From: Pseudoduganella rivuli
GTDB taxonomy: Bacteria; Pseudomonadota; Gammaproteobacteria; Burkholderiales; Burkholderiaceae_D
NCBI RefSeq assembly: GCF_009674485.1
Contig: NZ_WKJJ01000001.1
Coordinates: 358,265-422,264, forward strand
Reading direction: 5' to 3'
Length of the DNA stretch: 64,000 bases
Part shown: positions 56,262 through 64,000 of the stretch, piece by piece
Numbering within the stretch: the stretch's first letter is position 1
Layout: each line of letters opens with the position of its first letter
Notes under the pieces: generated by a model
The model's input: only the letters and a program-made list of their open reading frames with translations
What the model was told of the DNA's origin: nothing
Database searches by the model: none
Position numbers and translations under genes: made by a program

Positions 56262-57248
56262 ATGCAAGCAACGGTATTACTGACGGATTACGCCTGGCCG
56301 GACGACAGCGTCGAGCGCGCCATCGTGGAAGCGGCCGGCCTGCGCCTGGTCAGCGGACCGGCCGACCCGGCCAGCGCGGACGCCATCGAAGCATTGGTGC
56401 GCGAACACAAGCCGGCCGCGATCCTGACGTGCTGGGCGCGCGTCTCGGCCGGCGCCATTGCCGCCGCGCCCGATCTCGCGATCGTGGCCCGGCTCGGCGT
56501 CGGGCTCGACAACATCGCGGTCGACGCCGCCAGCGCGCGCAACATCCCGGTCACCAATGTGCCGGACTACTGTGTCGAAGAAGTGTCCGACCACGCGGTA
56601 GGCTTTGCGCTGGCATGGACCCGTGGCCTGGTGCATTTCGACCGTGAAGTGCGGGCCGGCCGCTGGGTGCCGGCCGACGCCAGGCTGCGCCGCCTGGGCA
56701 CGCTGACTTGCGGCCTGGTCGGATTTGGCCGGATTGCCCGCGCCACCGCGCGCAAGCTGGGCGCGTTCGGCTGCCGGCTGCTGGCGCACGATCCTTACCT
56801 GTCCGCCGGCGCGGCCGAGGAAGCCGGCGTCCAGGCTCGCAGCCTCGACTCGCTGCTGGCGGACAGCGATATCGTCATCGTGCACGCGCCATTGACAGAG
56901 GATACCCACCACCTGATCAGCCACGCGCAACTGGCCTTGATGCGGCCAGGCGGCCTGCTGATCAATGTCAGCCGCGGCGCCATCGTCGACACCGATGCGG
57001 TGGTGGCGGCGCTGGCCAGCGGCCAGTTGTCCGCCGCCGCGCTGGATGTGCTGGAATCGGAGCCGGCGGTGCCGGCCGCGCTGCTGGCGCAGCCGGGCGC
57101 CATGTGCACGCCGCACGTGGCGTTTTCCTCGGACGCCTCGCTGCTGGAATTGCGCCGCCGCGCCGCCGAAGAAGTGGTGCGGGTGCTCAGCGGCGGCGCG
57201 CCGCAGTATCCTTGTAATCTGCGCCAGATGCGCGGCGCCGCCCAGTGA
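56262..57248 (+). CDS. D-2-hydroxyacid dehydrogenase (SerA/phosphoglycerate dehydrogenase-like)
   Basis: The protein is 328 residues. The NAD site is GLVGFGRIARATARKLGAFG. Catalytic residues are present: Arg in INVSRGAIVDT, Glu in LDVLESEP and His in CTPHVAFSS. It interconverts a 2-hydroxy acid and 2-keto acid with NAD(P). The start has TGGAGACCCTC upstream. It is the first gene of a cluster with the APH-like kinase and PAS chemoreceptor, and carries a LacI operator, so it belongs to the same regulon. Confidence 0.92.
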   Translation: MQATVLLTDYAWPDDSVERAIVEAAGLRLVSGPADPASADAIEALVREHKPAAILTCWARVSAGAIAAAPDLAIVARLGVGLDNIAVDAASARNIPVTNVPDYCVEEVSDHAVGFALAWTRGLVHFDREVRAGRWVPADARLRRLGTLTCGLVGFGRIARATARKLGAFGCRLLAHDPYLSAGAAEEAGVQARSLDSLLADSDIVIVHAPLTEDTHHLISHAQLALMRPGGLLINVSRGAIVDTDAVVAALASGQLSAAALDVLESEPAVPAALLAQPGAMCTPHVAFSSDASLLELRRRAAEEVVRVLSGGAPQYPCNLRQMRGAAQ

Positions 57249-58333
57249 CATTGACGACTCCCATGACCTCCTTGCCCGCCCCGACCACCATGAACTCCGC
57301 CCATACCTTGCCGCCGCATACTGCCTGCCCCGATCCGCAGCTGCACATTTTCCTGCTCACGCAAAACCTGGCCCGCCCGGGAGAATCCGCCAGCTGGCAC
57401 GCGCTGACCGGCGGCGTCTCGTCCGACATCTGGCGCGTCGACCTGCCCGGCCGCACGCTGTGCGTCAAGCGCGCGCTGGCCAAACTCAAGGTGGCGGCCA
57501 ACTGGGAAGCCCCGGTTTCGCGCAACGCCTACGAGTGGGCGTGGATGCAGTTCGCCTCCTGGCACTGCCCCGACAACGTGCCGCACCCGCTGGCGCACGA
57601 TCCGCAGGCCGGCCTGTTTGCCATGTCGTTCCTGGAACCGGCGCGGCACCCGGTCTGGAAGCAGCAATTGATGGAGGGGCAAGTCGACCAGGACACCGCG
57701 GCGCAAGTGGGCCGCCTGCTGGGCCGCCTGCACGCGGCCAGCGCCGACGACAGCGAAATTGCCGCCGCCTTCGATACCGGCGACAATTTCCACGCGCTGC
57801 GCCTGCAACCCTACCTGCTGGCCACGGCGCAGCGCCACCCCACGCTGGCGCCGCGACTGCTGTTGCTGGTACAGCGCACGGCCGGGATCCGTGCGGCGCT
57901 GGTGCATGGCGACGTCAGCCCAAAAAATATCCTGGCCGGCCCGGCCGGCCCGGTGCTGCTCGACGCCGAATGCGCGTGGTATGGCGATCCGGCGTTCGAC
58001 CTGGCGTTCTGCCTGAACCACCTGTTGCTGAAATGCCTGGTGCGCCCGGACTGCACGGCGGCGCTGGTTGCCTCCTTCAAAGCGCTGACCGAAGCGTATT
58101 TCGAACATGCCGACTGGGAACCGCGCGCCAGCCTGGAAAAACGCGCTGCCGAACTGCTGCCGGCGCTGCTGCTGGCGCGGGTGGACGGCAAATCGCCGGT
58201 CGAGTACCTGACCCAGGACCACCAGCGCGACCTGGTGCGCGGACTGGCCATCCCGCTGCTGCGGCATCCGGTCGAGCACCTGGCCCAGGTGGCGTGCGCC
58301 TGGCAGGCCGCGGTCGCGCCATTGCACTGCTGA
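57245..58333 (+). CDS. Phosphotransferase of the APH/choline kinase fold
   Basis: The protein is 362 residues. It has the kinase loop VHGDVSPKNIL and the metal site LLDAECAWYGDPAFDLAF, with the ATP lysine in LCVKRALAK. The N-terminus is Pro-rich. Members phosphorylate hydroxyls of small molecules such as aminoglycosides, choline, homoserine or methylthioribose. The start is a GTG overlapping the stop of the dehydrogenase gene. Since it sits in a catabolic regulon, activation of a pathway compound is more likely than antibiotic resistance; this is inference. Confidence 0.88.
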   Translation: MTLTTPMTSLPAPTTMNSAHTLPPHTACPDPQLHIFLLTQNLARPGESASWHALTGGVSSDIWRVDLPGRTLCVKRALAKLKVAANWEAPVSRNAYEWAWMQFASWHCPDNVPHPLAHDPQAGLFAMSFLEPARHPVWKQQLMEGQVDQDTAAQVGRLLGRLHAASADDSEIAAAFDTGDNFHALRLQPYLLATAQRHPTLAPRLLLLVQRTAGIRAALVHGDVSPKNILAGPAGPVLLDAECAWYGDPAFDLAFCLNHLLLKCLVRPDCTAALVASFKALTEAYFEHADWEPRASLEKRAAELLPALLLARVDGKSPVEYLTQDHQRDLVRGLAIPLLRHPVEHLAQVACAWQAAVAPLHC

Positions 58334-58346
58334 CCGGAGCGCGGCC

Positions 58347-59972
58347 ATGAGCAACACGCCCCCAAGCCACAGCCCAGGCGCCGAGTACGTGCTGGCCGAT
58401 ACCGACACCATCATCTCGAAAGGCGACCTGCACGGCAAAATCACCTATGTCAACCGCGACTTCCTCAACATCAGCGGCTATAGCGAGGCGGAGGTGATGG
58501 GCGGGCCGCAAAGCGTCCTGGCCCATCCGGACACGCCGCCCCAGGTGTTCGACGACTTCGTGCGCACCTTGAAGGCCAACAAGACCTGGACCGGCGTGAC
58601 CAAGGGGCGGCGCAAGAATGGCGATTATTTCTGGGTCGAGATGATCGCCGCGCCCATCTTTGAAAACCGGCGGCCGGTCGGCTGCATCACCATCCGCACC
58701 CGGCCGTCCGCGGAAAAAATCCGCGCGGCCGAGTCGGCCTACCAGGCCATGCGGGCGGGCGCCCCGGTGGCGATGGACCAGGGGCGGATCGTCCGGCACT
58801 CGCCGCTGCGGCGCTGGCGCGGCTGGTCGCGGCTGACGCTGGCGGCCAGGATGAATTGGCTGTCGGCCCTGATGGCGGGACTGTTCCTGGCCATGCTGGC
58901 GGCGCTGCTGCCGCTGGCCGGCGCGTTGCCCGGCTGGCTGCTGCCGGCCTGCCTGCTGGGCGCCATGCTGTGTCCACTGGCGTCGCTGCTGCTGGCGCGC
59001 GGCATCAGCCAGCCGCTGGCGCAGTTGCGGGGCTTGATCGACGACATGAGTGAAGGCAACCTGGCAACCGGCATTACCGCCCACGGCGACGGTGAGATCG
59101 ACCGCCTGCGCCATTCGCTGCGCATGCTGCAAACCAACCTCAAGCTGCTGGTGTCGCAAATCAAGGAAACCACGGAACTGGTCAACGGCGGCGCGCTGCG
59201 CATTGCTTCCGACAATGCCGACCTGTCGCACCGCACGGACACGCAGGCGGAATCGCTGCAGCGCGCCACCCGGTCGCTGGAGCGGCTGACCGCCACCGTC
59301 AGCCAAAACGCAGCCGCCGCGCACGAAGCCAACGAACTGGCGCGCGCCACGTCGGGCAGCGCCGCCCATGGCCAGCGCGCGGTCGGCGCCGTGATCCAGA
59401 CCATGGGCGCCATCAAGCACAGCTCGCGCAGGATTGCCGATATCATCGGCGTGATCGACGGCATCGCGTTCCAGACCAATATCCTGGCGCTGAACGCGGC
59501 CGTGGAAGCGGCCCGCGCCGGCGAGCAGGGACGCGGTTTTGCCGTGGTGGCCAGCGAAGTACGCAGCCTGGCCGGACGCTCGGCCGACGCGGCGCGTGAA
59601 ATCAAGGCCCTGATTGTCGATTCGGTGCAGCAGGTCGAGGCAGGCAGCAGGCTGGTCGACGATGCCGGCGCCGCCATCACCGACATCGTCGACACCGTCG
59701 CCCGCGTCACCACGTTCATGCGCGACATCGCCTGCGCCAGCGGCGAACAGAAAATCGGCATCGGTGAAGTCAATGACGCGGTGGTCGGCATGGGCAGCAT
59801 GACGCGGCAAAACGCGCAGCTGGTGGGGCATGCCGAAGCCGAGTCCGCCCGCATGCGGGACCAGGCCGGCAAGCTGGCCGAACTGGTCAGCGCGTTCAAG
59901 CTGCGCGCATCCGGCCAGCCCCGGGCGCCGGCGGCGGCGCGGCAACTGGCAATGGCGCAAGATGAACGTTAG
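58347..59972 (+). CDS. PAS-type methyl-accepting chemotaxis protein (Aer-like)
   Basis: The protein is 541 residues. The N-terminal PAS (~20-125) has NRDFLNISGYSEAEVMG and RRKNGDYFWVEM, similar to Aer. One or two membrane segments follow near 185-225 with little periplasmic sequence, then HAMP and the signalling hairpin FQTNILALNAAVEAARAGEQ. It signals to the chemotaxis kinase. The Aer-like PAS suggests sensing of redox or energy rather than a periplasmic ligand. It sits 13 bp after the kinase gene, so it is co-transcribed with the catabolic genes. Confidence 0.92.
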   Translation: MSNTPPSHSPGAEYVLADTDTIISKGDLHGKITYVNRDFLNISGYSEAEVMGGPQSVLAHPDTPPQVFDDFVRTLKANKTWTGVTKGRRKNGDYFWVEMIAAPIFENRRPVGCITIRTRPSAEKIRAAESAYQAMRAGAPVAMDQGRIVRHSPLRRWRGWSRLTLAARMNWLSALMAGLFLAMLAALLPLAGALPGWLLPACLLGAMLCPLASLLLARGISQPLAQLRGLIDDMSEGNLATGITAHGDGEIDRLRHSLRMLQTNLKLLVSQIKETTELVNGGALRIASDNADLSHRTDTQAESLQRATRSLERLTATVSQNAAAAHEANELARATSGSAAHGQRAVGAVIQTMGAIKHSSRRIADIIGVIDGIAFQTNILALNAAVEAARAGEQGRGFAVVASEVRSLAGRSADAAREIKALIVDSVQQVEAGSRLVDDAGAAITDIVDTVARVTTFMRDIACASGEQKIGIGEVNDAVVGMGSMTRQNAQLVGHAEAESARMRDQAGKLAELVSAFKLRASGQPRAPAAARQLAMAQDER

Positions 59973-59974
59973 CA
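59961..59974. promoter_or_regulatory. Possible auxiliary LacI-type operator
   Basis: GATGAACGTTAGCA keeps the right half of the palindrome and the CG centre (10 of 14). It overlaps the end of the chemoreceptor gene and its centre is 101 bp from the operator at 60062. It could help looping at the lacI promoter, or be chance. Confidence 0.4.
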
Positions 59975-60024
59975 CTGCGGCCTGCGGCGGGCGCCGCGCA
60001 TGCGCCGTTGACCGCAAACCCCAT

Positions 60025-60075
60025 GCTATGATGCGGCCAATTCGAACCCTGGCGCCCTCCGCGCTATCGTTAGTG
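60025..60075 (+). promoter_or_regulatory. Promoter and LacI-type operator of the regulator gene
   Basis: TGCTATGAT (60025-60033 region) is an extended -10. CGCTATCGTTAGTG (60062-60075, 10 of 14) lies downstream of the expected start and 24 bp before the coding ATG. The weaker match fits partial autoregulation. Confidence 0.6.
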
Positions 60076-60099
60076 CATTGAGAAAGTCATCCGCTCCAC

Positions 60100-61113
60100 A
60101 TGATCACCATTAAAGACATTGCCGCCCGCCTGCAGGTATCCCCGTCCACCGTTGGCCGCGCGCTGGCCGACGACCCCCGCATCAGCGCCGCCATGAAGCA
60201 AAAGGTGCAGGAAGTGGCGGGCGAGATGGGGTATGTGGCCAACCGCGCGGCGCGCATGATGCGCGGCGTGTCGAGCAACCTGGTGGGACTGGTGGTGCCG
60301 GACATCCGCAACAGTTTTTACTCCACCATTGCCCACGCGCTGTCGAAGTGCCTGGAACAGGAAGGCTATCAACTGACGCTGTCCGAGACCGACGACGACC
60401 GCATGACGGAATTGCGGCAGATCCGGGAATTGTCCAGCGCCAACGTGGCCGGCATCATCATCGTGCCAAGCGCCAAACCCCATGCGGAAACCATCCGTCT
60501 GCTGGGCATGACGCCGCACATCCAGCTGCTGCGCAAGCACGCCGCGCTGAGCGACCAATGGTTCGGCATTGACGACGCCCAGGCGATTTACCTGCCCACC
60601 CGGCATTTGATTGAACTGGGCCACCGGCGCATTGCCTATATCGGCAGCCTGGCGGAATTGCCGACCGGTGCGGCGCGCCTGAAAGGCTTCCGCGATGCGC
60701 TGGCCAGCGCCGGCGGCGCCTGCGCCGGCATCGAGGAACTGGGCGCGCCCGGCTCGCGGGAATTCGCCCAGGATGCGCTGCGCCGCGTGCTGACCCTGCC
60801 GGAGCCGCCCACCGCCGTGGTCACGGGCTCGGTGCTGCATACCTTTGGCGTGCTGGAGGAATTGCTCGACAGCGGCGTCAGCGTACCGAAACAATTGTCG
60901 GTGGCCGGCTTCAGCGACGAGCCGGCGTTCCGCTGGTGGGGGCCGGGCTTGACCACGGTGGCGCTGCCGGTGTCGGAACTGGCGACCGCATGCGGGTTGT
61001 GGTTCGTGCACCGCATGAAGCAGAAAGTCGCCGGCAATGCACCTTACAGCGCGATTTCACCGCCCACGCTGGTCGTGCGCGGCAGTACCCAGCCGCCCGG
61101 GGCAAGCGCTTAG
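60100..61113 (+). CDS. LacI-family transcriptional regulator
   Basis: The protein is 337 residues. The helix-turn-helix is ITIKDIAARLQVSPSTVGRALADDPRIS, followed by the hinge NRAARMMRGVSS. The C-terminal sugar-binding-like domain has SNLVGLVVPDIRNSFYS and the final LVVRGST. It most likely binds the TGCTAACGTTAGCA palindromes of this locus and releases them when a pathway compound binds. The hinge region contains the residues that read the central CG in this family. It is adjacent to the genes it should control on both sides. Confidence 0.93.
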   Translation: MITIKDIAARLQVSPSTVGRALADDPRISAAMKQKVQEVAGEMGYVANRAARMMRGVSSNLVGLVVPDIRNSFYSTIAHALSKCLEQEGYQLTLSETDDDRMTELRQIRELSSANVAGIIIVPSAKPHAETIRLLGMTPHIQLLRKHAALSDQWFGIDDAQAIYLPTRHLIELGHRRIAYIGSLAELPTGAARLKGFRDALASAGGACAGIEELGAPGSREFAQDALRRVLTLPEPPTAVVTGSVLHTFGVLEELLDSGVSVPKQLSVAGFSDEPAFRWWGPGLTTVALPVSELATACGLWFVHRMKQKVAGNAPYSAISPPTLVVRGSTQPPGASA

Positions 61114-61179
61114 CCCCGGCGTCCCCATGAACCGGCGCACGCCATTGCCGGCGCGCGCCCCTTGATCCATCGGACTGTC

Positions 61180-62154
61180 ATGCTTCCCGTTCTCGTCAAT
61201 ATCTCCCGCGCCGGCGAGGCGCCCTTCCCTGCCCTGCTGCACCGCGAGCGCGCACTGGCCCTGGCGCACTGGCGCGATACGCAGCTGCGCCATGCGCATG
61301 CCATGGCCGCGTTGCTGCGCGAATGGCCGCTGTATGCCGAGGCGCTGCGGCACGTGTGCGCGGACCCGGCCACCACCGGCATCATCGAGCGCCATGGCGT
61401 CGCCATCGCGGGGTACCAGCTGCATGCGCCGGCCGCGCCTGGGCAGGTGTACTGCACGATCGGCAACTATCAGGCGCAATTGCTGCAGGCGGCGCTGGAC
61501 GCCGGCGACGGGCCGGACGGGCCGCAGGCGGCCGCCCGGCAAGCCGCCGCCGCGGCGGCGATTGCCACCCGCCGGCGCGAGGGCACGCCCTATATCTGCA
61601 TGAAGGGAAGCGCCTGCGTGGCGGGCCCCCATGACGAATTGCAGGTGCCGGATGACCTCACCACGCTGGACTGGGAAGTCGAGATCGGCGTGGTGATCGG
61701 GCGCACCGCGTGGCGCGTGGCCCCTGACGCGGCGCTGGACCATGTGGCCGGTTATTGCGTGGTCAACGACGTGACCTTGCGCGCCAAGGTGTTCCGTGCC
61801 GATCCGCAAATCCTCGGCACCGACTGGCTGCAATCGAAGGCGCGCCCGGGGTGGCTGCCGACCGGCCCGTGGCTGGCGCCGGCCTGGAATATCGCCGATC
61901 CCGGCACGCTGGAACTGAGCCTGCGCCTGAACGGGGAGTTAATGCAAAGCGGGCATGCCGGCGACATGGTGTTTGATATTGCCGAACAAATCTCTTACCT
62001 GTCGCAGCACACGCGCCTGGAGCCGGGCGACTTGCTGTGCACAGGGTCGCCCGCCGGCTTTGGCAGCCACTATGGCCGCTACCTGCGCGCGGGCGACCTG
62101 GTGGAAGCCGGCGTCAGCGGACTCGGTGTGCAGCGGGTGCGCTGCGTGCCATGA
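61180..62154 (+). CDS. Fumarylacetoacetate hydrolase-family protein (second copy)
   Basis: The protein is 324 residues. The C-terminal FAH domain has DWEVEIGVVIGRTAW, GYCVVNDVTLRAK and DLLCTGSPAGFGSHYGRYL. An N-terminal ~90-residue helical part precedes it. It is not closely similar to the FAH gene at 43606. It may act on another step of the same pathway. The ATG at 61180 gives a normal start; an in-frame TTG at 61162 is possible. It follows lacI by 66 bp and may share its transcript. Confidence 0.88.
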   Translation: MLPVLVNISRAGEAPFPALLHRERALALAHWRDTQLRHAHAMAALLREWPLYAEALRHVCADPATTGIIERHGVAIAGYQLHAPAAPGQVYCTIGNYQAQLLQAALDAGDGPDGPQAAARQAAAAAAIATRRREGTPYICMKGSACVAGPHDELQVPDDLTTLDWEVEIGVVIGRTAWRVAPDAALDHVAGYCVVNDVTLRAKVFRADPQILGTDWLQSKARPGWLPTGPWLAPAWNIADPGTLELSLRLNGELMQSGHAGDMVFDIAEQISYLSQHTRLEPGDLLCTGSPAGFGSHYGRYLRAGDLVEAGVSGLGVQRVRCVP

Positions 62155-62178
62155 GCCGCACATGAGCCGCACACGCGG

Positions 62179-63069
62179 TCAGCCCAGCCCCATGGCCGCG
62201 CTGTAAGCGCTGGCCTCCCGCCCCAGCCACAGGCGGAATGCCGTCAGCGCAGGATTGCCGGCCTTGCCTTCCGGATAAATCAGGTAATAGGAACGTTCGT
62301 TCAGGTATTGGTGGCTGACCGCCTGTACCAGCACCCCGCGCCGCAATTCATCTTCCAGCAGGAAGCGTGGGATCAGCGCCACCCCCATCCCATGGATGGC
62401 GGCCTCCGCCAGCATGGAAAACAACTCGAACCGCGGTCCCGACATATCGCCCGCCACTTGCATGCCGCGCGACGCGAACCAGTCGCGCCACGCGTAAGGC
62501 CGGGTGCTGAGCTGCAGCAGCGTGGCGCGGCGCCAGTCGACGCGGCCCAGAGAAGGACTGCACACCGCCACCAGGTTTTCCCGCATCAGGAACAGGCTGT
62601 CCGTACCGGGCCAGGATGCCTGTCCCGCATAGATGGCGGCGTCGAACTGCGTATCGTCAAATAAAAACGGCCGGGTGCGCGCGCTCAGGTTAACCGTGAT
62701 GTCGGGGTGTTCGCTGGCGAAGGCGGGCATGCGCGGCAGCAGCCACTTGGTGGCAAACGTCGGCACCACGCCCAATTCCAGCGTCCCGCCCTGTCCGCCC
62801 TTCGCCATCAGCGCCAGCGTATCGCGCTCGACTTCGTCCAGCCGCGCGCTGATTTGCCGGCTATAAATCAAGCCCGCCTCGGTCAACATCACACCTCGCC
62901 GTCCGCGCCGGAACAGCTTGATATCGAGGAACTCCTCCAGCACACCGATCTGCCGGCAAATCGCGCTTTGCGTCACCGCCAGTTCATCGGCGGCCTTGGT
63001 AAAGCTCTGGTGGCGGGCCGCCGATTCAAATGCCGACAGCGCGGCCGTGGAAGGAATCTTTCGGCGCAT
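62179..63069 (-). CDS. LysR-family transcriptional regulator (GcvA-like)
   Basis: The protein is 296 residues. The winged helix has STAALSAFESAARHQSFTKAADELAVTQSAICRQIGVLEEFL (in parts). The C-terminal ligand domain follows the usual LysR pattern. It is divergent from the glutaryl-CoA dehydrogenase gene, which suggests it controls that gene, as GcdR does in Pseudomonas. An inverted repeat lies just upstream of its start. Confidence 0.9.
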   Translation of the reverse strand: MRRKIPSTAALSAFESAARHQSFTKAADELAVTQSAICRQIGVLEEFLDIKLFRRGRRGVMLTEAGLIYSRQISARLDEVERDTLALMAKGGQGGTLELGVVPTFATKWLLPRMPAFASEHPDITVNLSARTRPFLFDDTQFDAAIYAGQASWPGTDSLFLMRENLVAVCSPSLGRVDWRRATLLQLSTRPYAWRDWFASRGMQVAGDMSGPRFELFSMLAEAAIHGMGVALIPRFLLEDELRRGVLVQAVSHQYLNERSYYLIYPEGKAGNPALTAFRLWLGREASAYSAAMGLG

Positions 63070-63092
63070 CGGTACGTCTCCATTTTTTAAAA

Positions 63093-63107
63093 GTGCGTTT
63101 TACGCAC
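63093..63107. promoter_or_regulatory. Dyad in the LysR/gcdH divergent region
   Basis: GTGCGTTTTACGCAC is a 6-bp inverted repeat with a 3-base centre, close to the LysR start. It fits a LysR-family binding site (T-N11-A-like symmetry) and may autoregulate the gene. Confidence 0.5.
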
Positions 63108-63187
63108 AATTTGGTGAAAACAAATCGTTTGTCGGGGAATAGACCGAATTGTACATTAGGTACTTAACACACCAAGGAGAGTACGAA

Positions 63188-64000
63188 ATGAGTTCAAAGC
63201 ATAATTACGCCGCCTTTCAATGGGACGATCCTCTGCTCCTGGAGCAGCAACTGACGGACGACGAACGCATGGTGCGCGATTCCGCACGGGCCTATTGCCA
63301 GGACCGGCTGCAACCGCGCGTGCTGGACGCGTTCCGCCACGAGCGGACCGATAGCGCCATCTTCCGCGAGATGGGCGAACTGGGGTTGCTGGGTGTGACC
63401 ATTCCGGAGCAGCACGGCGGCGCGGGCTTTAACGCGGTGTGCTACGGCCTGGTGGCGCGTGAAGTCGAGCGGGTCGACTCGGGCTACCGTTCCATGATGA
63501 GCGTGCAGTCGTCACTGGTGATGGTGCCCATCAATGAATTCGGCAACGAGGCCACCAAACAGAAATACCTGCCCAAACTGGCTAGCGGAGAATGGATCGG
63601 CTGCTTTGGCTTAACCGAACCCAACCACGGTTCCGATCCCGGCGGCATGCTGAGCCGCGCGCGCAAAGTCCCTGGTGGCTATGAGCTGAGCGGCAGCAAG
63701 ATGTGGATCACCAACAGTCCGATCGCCGACGTCTTCGTGGTCTGGGCCAAGGATGACGAGGGCGCCATCCGCGGCTTCGTGCTGGAAAAAGGCTGGCGCG
63801 GCTTAACGGCGCCTGCGATCCACGGCAAGGTTGGTCTGCGCGCGTCGATCACCGGTGAAATCGTCATGGATGCCGTGTTCTGCCCGGAAGAGAACGCCTT
63901 CCCCGAGGTACGCGGCCTCAAGGGCCCGTTCACCTGCCTGAACAGCGCACGCTACGGCATTGCGTGGGGCGCACTGGGGGCCGCGGAAGATTGCTGGCAC
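63188..64000 (+). CDS. gcdH: Glutaryl-CoA dehydrogenase, 3' partial
   Basis: The frame runs from ATG 63188 (CAAGGAGAGTACGAA upstream) to the right edge, 271 codons without a stop. It shows acyl-CoA dehydrogenase blocks: [30 protein letters not shown] and [17 protein letters not shown], the last being typical of glutaryl-CoA dehydrogenase. The enzyme oxidises and decarboxylates glutaryl-CoA to crotonyl-CoA in lysine and some aromatic catabolism. The catalytic Glu lies beyond the edge. Confidence 0.9.
   Translation, partial: MSSKHNYAAFQWDDPLLLEQQLTDDERMVRDSARAYCQDRLQPRVLDAFRHERTDSAIFREMGELGLLGVTIPEQHGGAGFNAVCYGLVAREVERVDSGYRSMMSVQSSLVMVPINEFGNEATKQKYLPKLASGEWIGCFGLTEPNHGSDPGGMLSRARKVPGGYELSGSKMWITNSPIADVFVVWAKDDEGAIRGFVLEKGWRGLTAPAIHGKVGLRASITGEIVMDAVFCPEENAFPEVRGLKGPFTCLNSARYGIAWGALGAAEDCWH

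Noticed and set aside
57245..58333. Reading the APH-fold kinase as an aminoglycoside resistance gene
   Set aside because: It is coupled to a catabolic dehydrogenase inside a LacI regulon and lacks any mobile or resistance context; a metabolic substrate is more likely.

Overview
The window looks like chromosomal DNA of a high-GC beta-proteobacterium, most likely an Oxalobacteraceae member (Massilia/Duganella/Janthinobacterium group). This is inferred from the strong GC bias, a PEP-CTERM exported protein, several c-di-GMP enzymes, Livh/LivM/LivG/LivF-type ABC genes and a GcdH/LysR pair. No rRNA, tRNA or CRISPR array was seen, so the taxonomy rests on gene content only.

Region 1 (1-8 kb) is a visibly AT-richer accessory island. 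It has a large SIR2-STAND NTPase gene that is open at the left edge, a small stand-alone SIR2-like gene, a NodU/CmcH-type carbamoyltransferase and a tyrosine recombinase. A ~500-bp direct repeat at a period of 1,658 bp flanks the small SIR2 gene. Each copy carries the convergent, overlapping 3' ends of the SIR2-STAND and carbamoyltransferase genes.

Region 2 (8-42 kb) starts with a GH31 glycosidase. It continues as a low-oxygen and stress cluster: three universal stress proteins, glucose-6-phosphate dehydrogenase, a hemerythrin, an FtsH paralogue with an orphan outer-membrane efflux lipoprotein, kinase/response-regulator genes, c-di-GMP enzymes, an AcoR-like sigma-54 activator and a giant Ser/Thr kinase-ATPase-GAF-GGDEF protein. 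It ends with a true FNR carrying all four cluster cysteines. FNR boxes (TTGAT-N4-ATCAA) lie upstream of many of these genes, and in most cases a -10-like hexamer sits where a class II FNR promoter needs it. The cluster therefore looks like a locally encoded FNR regulon, similar in content to the low-oxygen-activated locus described in Burkholderia cenocepacia.

Region 3 (42-44 kb) holds one PEP-CTERM protein. Region 4 (43.6-62 kb) is a catabolic and uptake locus. A long operon encodes a branched-chain-type ABC transporter (with a LivM-LivG fusion), a cupin, an enolase paralogue with altered active-site residues, an FMN reductase, an extradiol-type dioxygenase, a carboxymuconolactone-decarboxylase-like protein, a binding protein and an MDR dehydrogenase. 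Around it are two FAH-family hydrolases, a porin, a D-2-hydroxyacid dehydrogenase, an APH-like kinase, a PAS chemoreceptor and a LacI regulator. Palindromes of the type TGCTAACGTTAGCA lie at the FAH, ABC, porin, dehydrogenase and lacI promoters, which makes this a self-contained LacI regulon for an unidentified substrate. The window closes with a LysR regulator divergent from a glutaryl-CoA dehydrogenase gene that runs off the right edge.
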